A DNA stretch of 64,000 nucleotides from positions 168-64,167 of the forward strand of contig NZ_AXAI01000013.1 of NCBI RefSeq assembly GCF_000472425.1. The letters run 5' to 3'. Below are positions 52,804 through 61,374 of the stretch, one piece after another. The position numbers were made by a program, and so were the translations under genes. Within the stretch, counting starts at the first letter, position 1; each line of letters begins with the position of its first letter. The stretch is from Bradyrhizobium sp. Tv2a-2 (GTDB lineage Bacteria > Pseudomonadota > Alphaproteobacteria > Rhizobiales > Xanthobacteraceae). The notes beneath the pieces are model-generated. The model had not been told where the DNA came from. It worked only from the letters and a program-made list of their open reading frames with translations, and ran no database searches.

Positions 52804-54129
52804 ATGGAAGACGTAGAGAAGCGGGTCATCGGCAAGGTGATGTGGCGGCTCATCCCATTTCTCATCCTGTGCTATTTCGTGGCCTACCTTGATCGCGTCA
52901 ATGTCGGATTTGCCAAGCTGCACATGAACCAGGCGCTTGGTTTGAGTGAGGCCGCCTTCGGACTGGGCGCCGGCTTGTTCTTCGTCGGCTATTTCGTGTT
53001 CGAAGTACCCTCCAACATCTTTTTGGAAAGAGTTGGCGCGCGCGTCTGGATCGCCCGCATCATGATCACCTGGGGGATCGTCTCGGCGGCTTTCGCCTTT
53101 ATCCCGTCGATTTCGGCGGCGACCGGAATGCCGACAACGGGGGTTTTCTATTCTCTCCGTTTGTTACTCGGCGCCTGCGAGGCGGGCTTCTTTCCGGGCA
53201 TCATCTTCTACCTGACACTGTGGTTCCCGGCGGTCTACCGCGCCCGGGTCATCAGCCTGTTCATGCTGGCGATCCCGATTTCATCCATCATAGGATCACC
53301 CATCTCCGGGCTTCTGCTCGGCCTGACAGGCTGGGGTTTGGAAGGCTGGCAATGGCTGTTCATTCTCGAGGCGTTGCCGTCGGTTCTGGTGGGTATCGGC
53401 GTCCTGATCTATCTAACCGATTTCCCGCGCCAGGCCCGCTGGCTGCAACCAGATGAGATTGCGTGGCTTGAGAACGTGCAGGCCACCGAGAAGCGAAACA
53501 AGGAGAAAGTCGAACACCTGTCCATGCTACAGGCACTCACGGATCCCCGCATTTTCCTCTGCGCTCTGGTCTATTTCTGCCTGAACGCCGCAAGTTACGG
53601 TGTGGCGTTCTTCCTGCCGACCATCATCAAGAGTTTTGGCGTGAGCGACACCCAGACCGGATTGCTCGCCGCACTGCCCTTTGTCTTCGGTGCCGTGGGC
53701 ATGGTGCTGCTCGGTCGCCATTCCGATCGGACCATGGAACGGAAAGGTCACGTCGCCGCCGCGCTTTTGATGGCCGCGGTCGGAATCGGATTGGCAGGCT
53801 TCGTTTCGAACCCCGTCATCGTCATGGCGTTGCTTTGTTTTGCACAGATCGGCGTCTCGGCGGTCCCCCCGATGTTCTGGCCGCTGCCAGCAAGCTTGCT
53901 GACGGGGGCGTCGGCCGCCGCCGGTATCGCCGCGATCAATTCGCTTGGAAATCTTTCCGGCTTCGCTGGCCCTTACGCGATGGGCTATCTGAAGGATTTG
54001 ACCGGCAACTTTACCGCCGGCCTTGTGTTGCTGGCGGGTTGCTCGCTGTTGGGCGCAGTCGTGGTCATGATGCTACGCATCGATGCCAGGCGCGAGCACA
54101 TGTCGGGTGAAGTCGTCATGGCGCACTAG
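52804..54129 (+). CDS. MFS transporter, anion:cation symporter type
   Basis: 441 residues from MEDVEKRVIGKVMWR with CGGGAGGCC upstream. Twelve helices; DRVNVGFAKLHMNQALGLSEAAFG is the family signature around helix 1-2 of ACS/phthalate-glucarate type permeases, with LGACEAGFFPGIIFYLTLWFP later. Likely imports a carboxylate or aromatic acid. The following gene is a Tat-exported hydrolase, which might release the substrate. Confidence 0.86.
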   Translation: MEDVEKRVIGKVMWRLIPFLILCYFVAYLDRVNVGFAKLHMNQALGLSEAAFGLGAGLFFVGYFVFEVPSNIFLERVGARVWIARIMITWGIVSAAFAFIPSISAATGMPTTGVFYSLRLLLGACEAGFFPGIIFYLTLWFPAVYRARVISLFMLAIPISSIIGSPISGLLLGLTGWGLEGWQWLFILEALPSVLVGIGVLIYLTDFPRQARWLQPDEIAWLENVQATEKRNKEKVEHLSMLQALTDPRIFLCALVYFCLNAASYGVAFFLPTIIKSFGVSDTQTGLLAALPFVFGAVGMVLLGRHSDRTMERKGHVAAALLMAAVGIGLAGFVSNPVIVMALLCFAQIGVSAVPPMFWPLPASLLTGASAAAGIAAINSLGNLSGFAGPYAMGYLKDLTGNFTAGLVLLAGCSLLGAVVVMMLRIDARREHMSGEVVMAH

Positions 54130-54219
54130 GCTCACGCGGGTCGCGTGGGCTGAGGCACGGTCGAGACAGGTGAGCACCGCAGCCATACTCTCGGCGGTGA
54201 ACGCGTTTCGAGCCCATAG

Positions 54220-54306
54220 CTGCGGCTCGAGCGGGATCTGGTGCTCCCCGCGGCGCAGCTCGCGACGGCTGGAATCCAGCACAAAGCCGTTGAAATAATA
54301 GAGCAA
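54220..54306 (-). pseudogene. Remnant of a CadC-like winged-HTH regulator
   Basis: On the minus strand LLYYFNGFVLDSSRRELRRG, then EHQIPLEPQ, matches the N-terminus of OmpR-type HTH proteins such as the one at 25758 (FDDYLLDTDRCELRHG). Similarity then stops and the frame ends without the recognition helix. It is a truncated copy between the MFS permease and the hydrolase. Confidence 0.6.
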
Positions 54307-54500
54307 ACTGCAAACCCTGCCAGCCCATGCCAGCCGCGTGGCGAGTCCATCACATCCGCCCTGCCGCAAAAATCAAAGGGTTCTGAAGCACAAATCCAAC
54401 CGTTCTGAAAGCGCATGACACTGAATGAGAGTATGGAGGTCGTACTCCCGGTCGCCGTGATGCAAATGACCGCCGGGACGACGGAAATAAGGAGACCAAC

Positions 54501-55550
54501 ATGTCCGAGGACATCAATCATCGCCGGCGCGACCTTCTCAGGATCGCCGCGACAGCACTCGCAGCCGCCCAGTTCGGCGCCATCGGTGCGGCAAGTGCGC
54601 AGGCTCAGGCGAAGCCAGTGCCCGCGATCACGCCCGGAACCAACACCTCTTTCGCACCGCTGAAGCAGATCGATGCCGGGCTGTTGAACGTCGGCTATGC
54701 CGAGGCCGGTCCGGCCAATGGTCCGGCCGTGATTCTGTTGCACGGCTGGCCCTACGACATCTACAGCTTCGTCGACGTGACGCCGCTGCTGGCGGAGGCC
54801 GGTTTCCGCGTTATCGTGCCCTATCTGCGCGGCTATGGCACGACGCATTTCCTGTCCAGCGACACGTTCCGCAATGGCCAGCCCGCCGCGGTCGCCGCCG
54901 ACATCATCGCGCTGATGGATGCACTGAAGATCGAGAAGGCGACGCTGGCCGGCTTCGATTGGGGCGCGCGGACCGCGAACATCATCGCCGCAGCCTATCC
55001 CGAGCGCTGCAAGGCCATGGTCTCGGTCAGCGGGTACCTGATCTCGAGCCAGGAGTCCGGCAAGATGCCGTTGCCGCCGTCAGCCGAGTTGCAATGGTGG
55101 TACCAGTTCTATTTCGCGACCGAGCGCGGTCGGGAAGGCTATGACAAGTATCGCCATGACTTTTCGAGGCTGATCTGGCAGCTTGCCTCGCCGAAGTGGA
55201 AGTTCGATGACGCGACCTACGACCGCAGCGCCAAGGCGTTCGAGAACCCCGACCATGTCGCGATCGTGATCCACAATTACCGCTGGCGGATGGCGCTTGC
55301 CGAGGGCGAGGCGCGTTACGCTGATCTCGACAAGATCATCGCCGCAACCCCTGTGATCACCGTGCCGACCATCACCATGGAAGGCGATGCCAATGGCGCG
55401 CCGCATCCGCCGCCGGCAGCCTATGCCAAGAAATTCTCCGGCAAGTATGAGCACCGCGACATCAAGGGCGGCATCGGACACAATCTGCCGCAGGAGGCGC
55501 CACAAGCTTTCGCGCAAGCCGTCGTCGACGCCGCCGCGCTGGCCGGATGA
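54501..55550 (+). CDS. Tat-exported alpha/beta hydrolase (epoxide hydrolase-like)
   Basis: 349 residues. Tat signal RRRDLLRIAATALAAAQFGA with cut near ASAQAQA. Alpha/beta-hydrolase core: oxyanion HGWPYDIYSF, nucleophile elbow GFDWGAR with Asp in place of Ser (as in epoxide hydrolases and dehalogenases), and the catalytic His in GGIGHNLP. Acts in the periplasm on an epoxide or halogenated compound. Upstream MFS and truncated regulator suggest a former regulated unit. Confidence 0.84.
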   Translation: MSEDINHRRRDLLRIAATALAAAQFGAIGAASAQAQAKPVPAITPGTNTSFAPLKQIDAGLLNVGYAEAGPANGPAVILLHGWPYDIYSFVDVTPLLAEAGFRVIVPYLRGYGTTHFLSSDTFRNGQPAAVAADIIALMDALKIEKATLAGFDWGARTANIIAAAYPERCKAMVSVSGYLISSQESGKMPLPPSAELQWWYQFYFATERGREGYDKYRHDFSRLIWQLASPKWKFDDATYDRSAKAFENPDHVAIVIHNYRWRMALAEGEARYADLDKIIAATPVITVPTITMEGDANGAPHPPPAAYAKKFSGKYEHRDIKGGIGHNLPQEAPQAFAQAVVDAAALAG

Positions 55551-55559
55551 GGGATCGCG

Positions 55560-55709
55560 ATGCGCAGGATCATTGTCATCGGCGTGCTCGCCGTCATCGC
55601 GCTGCTGCTGATCGCGCAGTTCGGCCCCTCACTGGTGCGCGGCGAAACCGTGCGCCAAACGGCTGGTCAAGCCTCGCCGGTCTCCGGCGTCACGCGGTTT
55701 GCGCGGTGA
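55560..55709 (+). CDS. Small membrane-anchored protein
   Basis: 49 residues, ATG nine nt after the hydrolase stop (gagggatcgcgATG). MRRIIVIGVLAVIALLLIAQ is one hydrophobic helix followed by a short polar tail rich in Ser, Thr and Gln. Likely cotranscribed with the hydrolase; function unknown. Confidence 0.5.
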   Translation: MRRIIVIGVLAVIALLLIAQFGPSLVRGETVRQTAGQASPVSGVTRFAR

Positions 55710-55763
55710 GAATCGCGGCGGTCAGGAGACCAGGAGCCTGATCGCCGTAGCAGTCGTTAAAGA

Positions 55764-56621
55764 TCACACCGCGGTTGCGCGGGCGAAATCGACATAGATC
55801 TCGCGCAGCCGGCCCGCCATCGGCCCCGGCTTGCCGCTGCCGACTGGCTTGCCGTCGATCGAGACCACCGGCTGCACGAAGGACGAGGCGCTGGTGATGA
55901 AAGCTTCCTTAGCGGCGAGCGCTTCGGCGACCGTGAACGCCCGTTCCTCGACGCGCAGCTGGCGCTCCTCGGCGAGCTTGACCACGGCCTTGCGGGTGCA
56001 GCCGGGAAGAATCTCGCGACCGTTCTGCCGCGTCACCAGCACGTCGGCCTGTGTCAGAATGAAGGCCGTGGACGAGCCGCCCTCGGTCACCTTGCCGTCC
56101 TCGATCATCCACGCTTCCCCCGCTCCGGCCGCAGCGGCCGCCTGCTTGGCGAGCACCTGCGCCAGCAGCGCGACGCTCTTGATGTCGCGCCGTTCCCAGC
56201 GGATGTCGGGCACCGTGATCACGGCAATGCCGGTCTTGGCCGCGGGCGCGTTGACGATGTCCTTGACGGACGTGAACATCACGAGCGTCGGCTTGACGCC
56301 CTTTGGAAACGGGAAATCGCGACCTGTGTCGGCGCCGCGCGTCACCTCGAGATAGACCAGGCCGCTCTCGAGCTTGTTGCGCGCGACCAGCTCCTTCTGG
56401 ATTTCCTCGATCCGCTGCAGGCTTTCCGGCAGCTCCAGCGCAATCTCCCCGACCGAGCGCTTCAGCCGCGCCAAGTGCGAGGCGTTATCGACCAGCTTGG
56501 CATCCAACACCGCCGCGACCTCGTAGATGCCGTCGGCGAACAGGAAGCCGCGGTCGAGAACCGAGACCTTGGCCTCGGAAAGCGGCACGAAGGATCCGTT
56601 GACGTAAGCGATCGAGTCCAA
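55764..56621 (-). CDS. dat: D-amino-acid transaminase
   Basis: 285 residues, fold-type IV PLP enzyme. PLP Lys148 in RRDIKSVALLAQ, the Glu for the pyridine N in VTEGGSSTAF, and the D-specific FADGIYEVAAV at the N-terminus. Interconverts D-alanine and D-glutamate with 2-keto acids, supplying D-amino acids for peptidoglycan. It lies downstream of gltL in the same direction, separated by a family A repeat. Confidence 0.88.
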   Translation of the reverse strand: MDSIAYVNGSFVPLSEAKVSVLDRGFLFADGIYEVAAVLDAKLVDNASHLARLKRSVGEIALELPESLQRIEEIQKELVARNKLESGLVYLEVTRGADTGRDFPFPKGVKPTLVMFTSVKDIVNAPAAKTGIAVITVPDIRWERRDIKSVALLAQVLAKQAAAAAGAGEAWMIEDGKVTEGGSSTAFILTQADVLVTRQNGREILPGCTRKAVVKLAEERQLRVEERAFTVAEALAAKEAFITSASSFVQPVVSIDGKPVGSGKPGPMAGRLREIYVDFARATAV

Positions 56622-56700
56622 AGCGAGGCTCCTGCCAGTGAGGCTTTAGGGGGAGTTTGAGGTATCGTATAGAGCAATCGGGGACCGCGATAAACCCTTG

Positions 56701-56789
56701 GCACCGTCATTCCGATCCGTGCGAAGCACCGGACCCGGAAACTCGAGATTCCGGGTTCAGCCCTGCGGGCTGCCCCGGAATGACGGTGC
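56701..56789. repeat. Dispersed palindromic repeat, family A
   Basis: Outer arms GCACCGTCATTCCG and CGGAATGACGGTGC are perfect inverted repeats around CGGACCCGGAAACTCG and GAGATTCCGGGTTCAG. It sits directly after the gltL stop and before dat, where it could end or process the glt transcript. Confidence 0.8.
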
Positions 56790-56791
56790 AC

Positions 56792-57523
56792 TTAATGCGA
56801 CAAGATCTTCGACAGGAACTTCTGCGCGCGGTCGCTGCGGGGTTTGCCGAAGAAGTCCTGCTTCGGCGCGTCCTCGACGATCTCGCCCTTGTCCATGAAG
56901 ATCACGCGGTGGGCGACCTTGCGGGCAAAACCCATTTCATGGGTCACCACCATCATGGTCATGCCCTCGCGCGCGAGATCGACCATCACGTCCAGCACCT
57001 CGCTGATCATTTCGGGGTCGAGCGCCGAGGTCGGCTCGTCGAACAGCATGGCGATCGGGTCCATGGCGAGCGCGCGCGCGATCGCGACGCGCTGCTGCTG
57101 GCCGCCGGACAGTTCGGCGGGAAATTTTTGGGCATGGTCCTTCAGGCCGACGCGCTCGAGCAACTTCATGGCCTTGCCGACCGCCTCGTCATGCTTGCGG
57201 CCGAGCACCTTCTCCTGCGCAAGGCAGAGATTGTCGATGATCCGCAAGTGCGGAAACAGCTCGAAATGCTGGAACACCATGCCGACGCGGGCGCGAAGCT
57301 TCGGCAGATTGGTCTTGCGATCGTTGATCTGGATGCCGTCAATCGAAATGCTGCCCTCCTGGAACGGCTCCAGCGCATTGACGCATTTGATCAGGGTCGA
57401 CTTGCCCGAGCCCGACGGGCCGCACACCACCACGACCTCGCCCTTGGCAACGCTGGTCGTGCAATCCTTCAGCGCCTGGAAAATCGGCGTGTACCATTTG
57501 CTGACGTGACTGATCTCGATCAT
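56792..57523 (-). CDS. gltL: Glutamate/aspartate ABC transporter ATPase (GltL-like)
   Basis: 243 residues from MIEISHVSKWY. Walker A GPSGSGKST, Q-loop FQHFELFPHLRI, signature LSGGQQQRVAIARAL, Walker B AMLFDEPTSALDPE, switch His in VTHEMGF. Family of polar amino-acid importers. Last gene of the glt unit, 10 nt after gltK. Confidence 0.9.
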   Translation of the reverse strand: MIEISHVSKWYTPIFQALKDCTTSVAKGEVVVVCGPSGSGKSTLIKCVNALEPFQEGSISIDGIQINDRKTNLPKLRARVGMVFQHFELFPHLRIIDNLCLAQEKVLGRKHDEAVGKAMKLLERVGLKDHAQKFPAELSGGQQQRVAIARALAMDPIAMLFDEPTSALDPEMISEVLDVMVDLAREGMTMMVVTHEMGFARKVAHRVIFMDKGEIVEDAPKQDFFGKPRSDRAQKFLSKILSH

Positions 57524-57533
57524 GCGGTCTCGC

Positions 57534-58232
57534 TTATCGGACAATGGCGATGCGCGTCTGCAGGCGGCGGACGCCGAAGGACGCGACACAGGAGATGACG
57601 AAATAGACCAGCGCCGCGAACAGATACATCTCGACCAGCCGCCCGTCGCGCTGGCCGACGATGCTGGCAGCGCCGAGGAAATCCGGGATCGACACCACAT
57701 AGACCAGCGAGGTGTCCTGGAACAGCACGATGGTCTGGGTGAGCAGCACCGGCAGCATGTTGCGGAAGGCCTGCGGCAGCACGACATAGCGCATGGTCTG
57801 GCTGTAGGTCAGGCCCAGCGCCTGCGCTGCCGCGGGCTGGCCGCGTGAGATCGACTGGATGCCGGCGCGCATGATCTCGGAGAAATAGGCAGCCTCGAAC
57901 ATGATGAAGGTGATGAGCGAGGAAGCAAAGGCGCCGACCTTGATCGGGCGCGGCGAGCCTGTCAGCCACTGTCCGATATAGGGCACCAGGAAATAGAACC
58001 AGAAGATCACCAGCACCAGCGGCAGCGATCGGATGAAGTCGACATAGAGCCCGGCGATACGCCCGAGCAGGCGAAAGCCGGATAGCCGCATCAAGGCGAT
58101 CAGCGTCCCCAGCGTGATTCCGCCGACCGCGGATAGCGCGGTCAATGTCAGTGTGAAGGTCATGCCGTCGAGGAACAGGTAGGGCAGCGCGCGGCGGATG
58201 ACGTCGAAATCGAAATTGGCGAACATGCTCAT
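57534..58232 (-). CDS. gltK: Glutamate/aspartate ABC transporter permease (GltK-like)
   Basis: 232 residues, ATG overlapping the gltJ stop. Five transmembrane helices; the EAA loop reads RGQPAAAQALGLTYSQTMRYVV. His/Glu/Gln-type permease family. MSMFANFDFDVIRRALPYLF is the N-terminus expected for GltK. Confidence 0.88.
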   Translation of the reverse strand: MSMFANFDFDVIRRALPYLFLDGMTFTLTLTALSAVGGITLGTLIALMRLSGFRLLGRIAGLYVDFIRSLPLVLVIFWFYFLVPYIGQWLTGSPRPIKVGAFASSLITFIMFEAAYFSEIMRAGIQSISRGQPAAAQALGLTYSQTMRYVVLPQAFRNMLPVLLTQTIVLFQDTSLVYVVSIPDFLGAASIVGQRDGRLVEMYLFAALVYFVISCVASFGVRRLQTRIAIVR

Positions 58233-58960
58233 TTCCCCGAGATGTAACCGGGGATCGCGACGCGCCGCTCGATGAGGCGCATGGCGACGACGACGACGAT
58301 ATTGATTGCGAGATACATCACGGTCGCGGCGGTAAAGGCCTCGAACACCTGGAAGGAGAACTCCTGCATGGAGCGCGCTTGGCCCGTCAGTTCCAGCAGG
58401 CCGATGGTGATGGCGACCGCGGTGTTCTTGATGGTGTTGAGAAATTCCGATGTCAGCGGCGGCAGGATGATGCGATACGCGATCGGCAGCAATACGTAGA
58501 TGTAAGACTGCGTCGTGGTCAGGCCGAGCGCTGTCGCGGCCTGCTTCTGACCGCGCGGCAGCGAGGTGATGCCGGCTCTGAGCTGCTCGGCAACGCGCGC
58601 CGACATGAACAGCCCGATGCCAATCGCCGCGGTATAGAACGGCGCATGCGGCAGCTGCTTCAGCCACAACCCCCAGGCGTTCGGCAACAGCTCCGGCAGC
58701 ACGAAGAACCAGAGGAAGATCTGCACCAGCAGCGGCATGTTGCGGAAGAATTCCACATAGGCGAAGCCGATCAGGTTGGCAGGCTTTGACGGCAGCGTGC
58801 GCATCACGCCGATCATGGAGCCCGTGATCAGCGCGATGATCCAGGCGCAGAGCGAGGTGGCAATCGTCAGCCACAGTCCCGACAGCAGCATGTCGAGATA
58901 GGTGCCGGCCCCGGTCGGGTTCGGCTCAAAGAAGATGTGCCAGTTCCAGTGATAGTTCAC
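58229..58960 (-). CDS. gltJ: Glutamate/aspartate ABC transporter permease (GltJ-like)
   Basis: 243 residues. GTG start chosen at 58960 because the N-terminus NYHWNWHIFF resembles the WNW start of E. coli GltJ; a TTG at 58984 is in frame. EAA loop LPRGQKQAATALGLTTTQSY. Preceded by a long perfect hairpin that separates it from gltI. Confidence 0.87.
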   Translation of the reverse strand: MNYHWNWHIFFEPNPTGAGTYLDMLLSGLWLTIATSLCAWIIALITGSMIGVMRTLPSKPANLIGFAYVEFFRNMPLLVQIFLWFFVLPELLPNAWGLWLKQLPHAPFYTAAIGIGLFMSARVAEQLRAGITSLPRGQKQAATALGLTTTQSYIYVLLPIAYRIILPPLTSEFLNTIKNTAVAITIGLLELTGQARSMQEFSFQVFEAFTAATVMYLAINIVVVVAMRLIERRVAIPGYISGK

Positions 58961-58993
58961 GGGAGCTTTCCGCCAAAGGGTCAATCGTTGCGC

Positions 58994-59026
58994 CGCTCAT
59001 GCAATGGACGGGCCATTGCATGAGCG
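58994..59026 (-). ncRNA. 14-bp intercistronic hairpin between gltI and gltJ
   Basis: CGCTCATGCAATGG-acggg-CCATTGCATGAGCG, a perfect 14-bp stem with a 5-nt loop, no T-run. It begins 34 nt before the gltJ GTG and 29 nt after the gltI stop. By analogy with other binding-protein operons it could stabilise the gltI message and limit downstream readthrough. Confidence 0.65.
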
Positions 59027-59054
59027 TATCGCGATCTTTTTGGATGCTGGCTCT

Positions 59055-59972
59055 TCACATCGCCTTGTACGACGCGGGATCCGGCGAATCCGAGGGCTTT
59101 GCGAATTCGGCCTTCAGCTCCGGCGAGATCGGCGTGTTGAGGTTCAGCCCCTTGGGCGGGATCTTGGACATGAACCACTTGTCGTAGAGCTTCTGGCCCT
59201 CGCCGCTGGTGTAGACCGCGGCGGTCGCCGCATCGACCACCTTCTTGAAGGCGGGATCATCCTTGCGCAGCATGATGCCGTAGGGCTCGGGCGTGGAGAA
59301 CGCGTCCGTGGAGATCGCATAGATCGACGGATCCTTCGATCCCGCCACCAGGCTCGCCAGGAGAATATCGTCCATCACGAAAGCCACGGCGCGATCGGTC
59401 TCCACCATCAGGAAGGCTTCGGCATGATCCTTGGCGGGAATGATGTTGGCGCCAAGACCGCGGGCGGCATTGGCCTCGGTCAGCTGCTTGATATTGGTGG
59501 TGCCGGCGGTGGACACCACCGACTTGCCCTTCAGGTCGGCGATCGACTTGATGCCGCTCGCCTTCTTGAAGACATAGCGGCTTGCGGTGAGAAAATGCGT
59601 GTTGGTGAAGGCGATCTGCTTCTGCCGCTCGGCATTGTTGGTGGTCGAGCCGCATTCGAGATCGACGGTGCCGTTGGCGAGCAGCGGGATGCGGTTCGAC
59701 GAGGTCACCGGCTCGAGCTTGACGTCGAGCTTGTCGAGCTTGAGTTCCTTCTTCACGGCATCGACAATCTTGTAACAAAGGTCCATGGCAAATCCGACCG
59801 GTTTCTGATTGTCGTCGAGATAGGAAAACGGAATCGAGGACTCGCGGTAGCCGAGCGTGATGGAGCCGCTATCCTTGATGCTCTTCAGAGTGCCGGTCAG
59901 GTCTTCGGCATGAGCCGCGCCGACGCAGAAGGCGGCGGCGACCGCAAGACCGAGAATATCGAAACGTTTCAT
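59055..59972 (-). CDS. gltI: Glutamate/aspartate periplasmic binding protein (GltI-like)
   Basis: 305 residues. Signal peptide (MKRFDILGLAVAAAFCVGAA-HA), then the SBP family 3 pattern GSITLGYRESSIPFSYLDDN, VTSSNRIPLLANGTVDLECG, KGKSVVSTAGTTN and AFSTPEPYGIMLRKDD. Delivers glutamate/aspartate to GltJKL. GGAGAACC precedes the ATG. First gene of the unit. Confidence 0.9.
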   Translation of the reverse strand: MKRFDILGLAVAAAFCVGAAHAEDLTGTLKSIKDSGSITLGYRESSIPFSYLDDNQKPVGFAMDLCYKIVDAVKKELKLDKLDVKLEPVTSSNRIPLLANGTVDLECGSTTNNAERQKQIAFTNTHFLTASRYVFKKASGIKSIADLKGKSVVSTAGTTNIKQLTEANAARGLGANIIPAKDHAEAFLMVETDRAVAFVMDDILLASLVAGSKDPSIYAISTDAFSTPEPYGIMLRKDDPAFKKVVDAATAAVYTSGEGQKLYDKWFMSKIPPKGLNLNTPISPELKAEFAKPSDSPDPASYKAM

Positions 59973-60067
59973 GTTTGGTTCTCCCCATTTTCGGATTGCC
60001 CGGATGCTTGCACAAACCGGGCCAGTTTAGAAATGTGACTTTCGGCGGTCATGGCCTCCACAGGCCT

Positions 60068-61372
60068 CTATGCGCCCGCTGCATCCGCCGAGGTCCGGCG
60101 GATCGTGATCAGCGCGCACAAGCTCAAAATAGCGACCGCAGTCAAGTAGTATCCGGGGGCGAGATCGCCGATCGCCGGGAAGCCGCCGAGCCAGGTCATG
60201 GTTGCCGGGCCCATGCCGCCGAAGACGGTGACGCCGATATTGTAGCTCAGGCCGAGCCCGGTCGCCCGTGTCGCCGGCGGGAACAGCTCCGACATCAACG
60301 CCGCCAGCGGTCCGTAGTAGAGCCCCTTCAGGATCCCGAGCCACAGCACGCCCGAGACGATGATGACCGGCGTCGGCCGCCCCGTCAGCAGCAGGAAGGT
60401 CGGAAAGATGCAGAGGAGCAGCAGCGCGCCGAGCGCGATCATATGCGTGGTGCGACCGATCCGGTCGGAGGCCGCACCGGCAATCGGCGACAGCAGCATG
60501 ACAGCGGCCTGGCCGACGAGCGCGGCAACGAATCCGACGGACGGCGGCAGGTTCAGCGTCTTCACGACATAGGTCGGCATGAACACGATGAGGTAATTGA
60601 CCGCGGTCGACACCGCGAGCGCGCCGATCGCAAGGATCACCCGCAACTTCTGCTCGGCAAAGACAAGCCCGACCGGGGAGCCCTCCGTGGTCGCGCCTTG
60701 CGTCGCCGGCGACTCCTCGATGTGGTTGCGGATATAGATGCCGACCGGCCCGATCAGCACGCCGAAGAAGAACGGCAGGCGCCAGCCCCATTCCTGCAGA
60801 TCGGCCGGCGTCAGCACCGCGGTCAAGAGCGCGCCGAAGCCGGCCCCTAGCAGACCGCTGAGGCCCTGGCTTGCGAACTGCCAGCTCGCGACAAAGCCGC
60901 GCCGGTGCGGCATGTGCTCGACCAGGAATGCCGTCGATGAGCCGAACTCGCCGCCCGCGGAAAAGCCCTGCACCAGGCGGGCGAGGATGACGAGCAGCGG
61001 CGCCAGCACGCCGATGGTCGCAAAGCTCGGCATGACGGCAACCGCAAGCGTGCCGAAGGTCATCATGACGATGGAGGCCATCAGCGAGGCCTTGCGGCCG
61101 TAACGGTCGGCATAGGCGCCGAGCATGATGCCGCCGATCGGACGGATCAGGAAGGACAGCCCGAAGGTGCCGAAGGTCAGCAGCAGTGAGGTGGTCGGAT
61201 CATTGGCCGGAAAGAAGGCCTTTGAGATATAGACGGCGAAGTAGCCGTAGATCGCGATGTCGAACCACTCCAGCGCATTGCCGATGGAGGTTGCGACAAT
61301 GAGTTTTGTTACGCTCTGCTCGCTGAGCGCCGCGCGTGCGACGTCACGCGTCTCAGCCTGGGCCAGTGCCAT
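60068..61372 (-). CDS. MFS transporter, metabolite:H+ symporter (MHS) type
   Basis: 434 residues from the ATG two nt past the peptidase stop. Twelve helices; NALEWFDIAIYGYFAVYISK and the loop AYADRYGRKASLMASI are the MHS signatures, as in ProP, ShiA and related dicarboxylate or compatible-solute permeases. Coupled to an M20 peptidase, so it may import the peptide, amide or acyl amino acid that the peptidase cleaves. Confidence 0.86.
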   Translation of the reverse strand: MALAQAETRDVARAALSEQSVTKLIVATSIGNALEWFDIAIYGYFAVYISKAFFPANDPTTSLLLTFGTFGLSFLIRPIGGIMLGAYADRYGRKASLMASIVMMTFGTLAVAVMPSFATIGVLAPLLVILARLVQGFSAGGEFGSSTAFLVEHMPHRRGFVASWQFASQGLSGLLGAGFGALLTAVLTPADLQEWGWRLPFFFGVLIGPVGIYIRNHIEESPATQGATTEGSPVGLVFAEQKLRVILAIGALAVSTAVNYLIVFMPTYVVKTLNLPPSVGFVAALVGQAAVMLLSPIAGAASDRIGRTTHMIALGALLLLCIFPTFLLLTGRPTPVIIVSGVLWLGILKGLYYGPLAALMSELFPPATRATGLGLSYNIGVTVFGGMGPATMTWLGGFPAIGDLAPGYYLTAVAILSLCALITIRRTSADAAGA

Positions 61373-61374
61373 AG

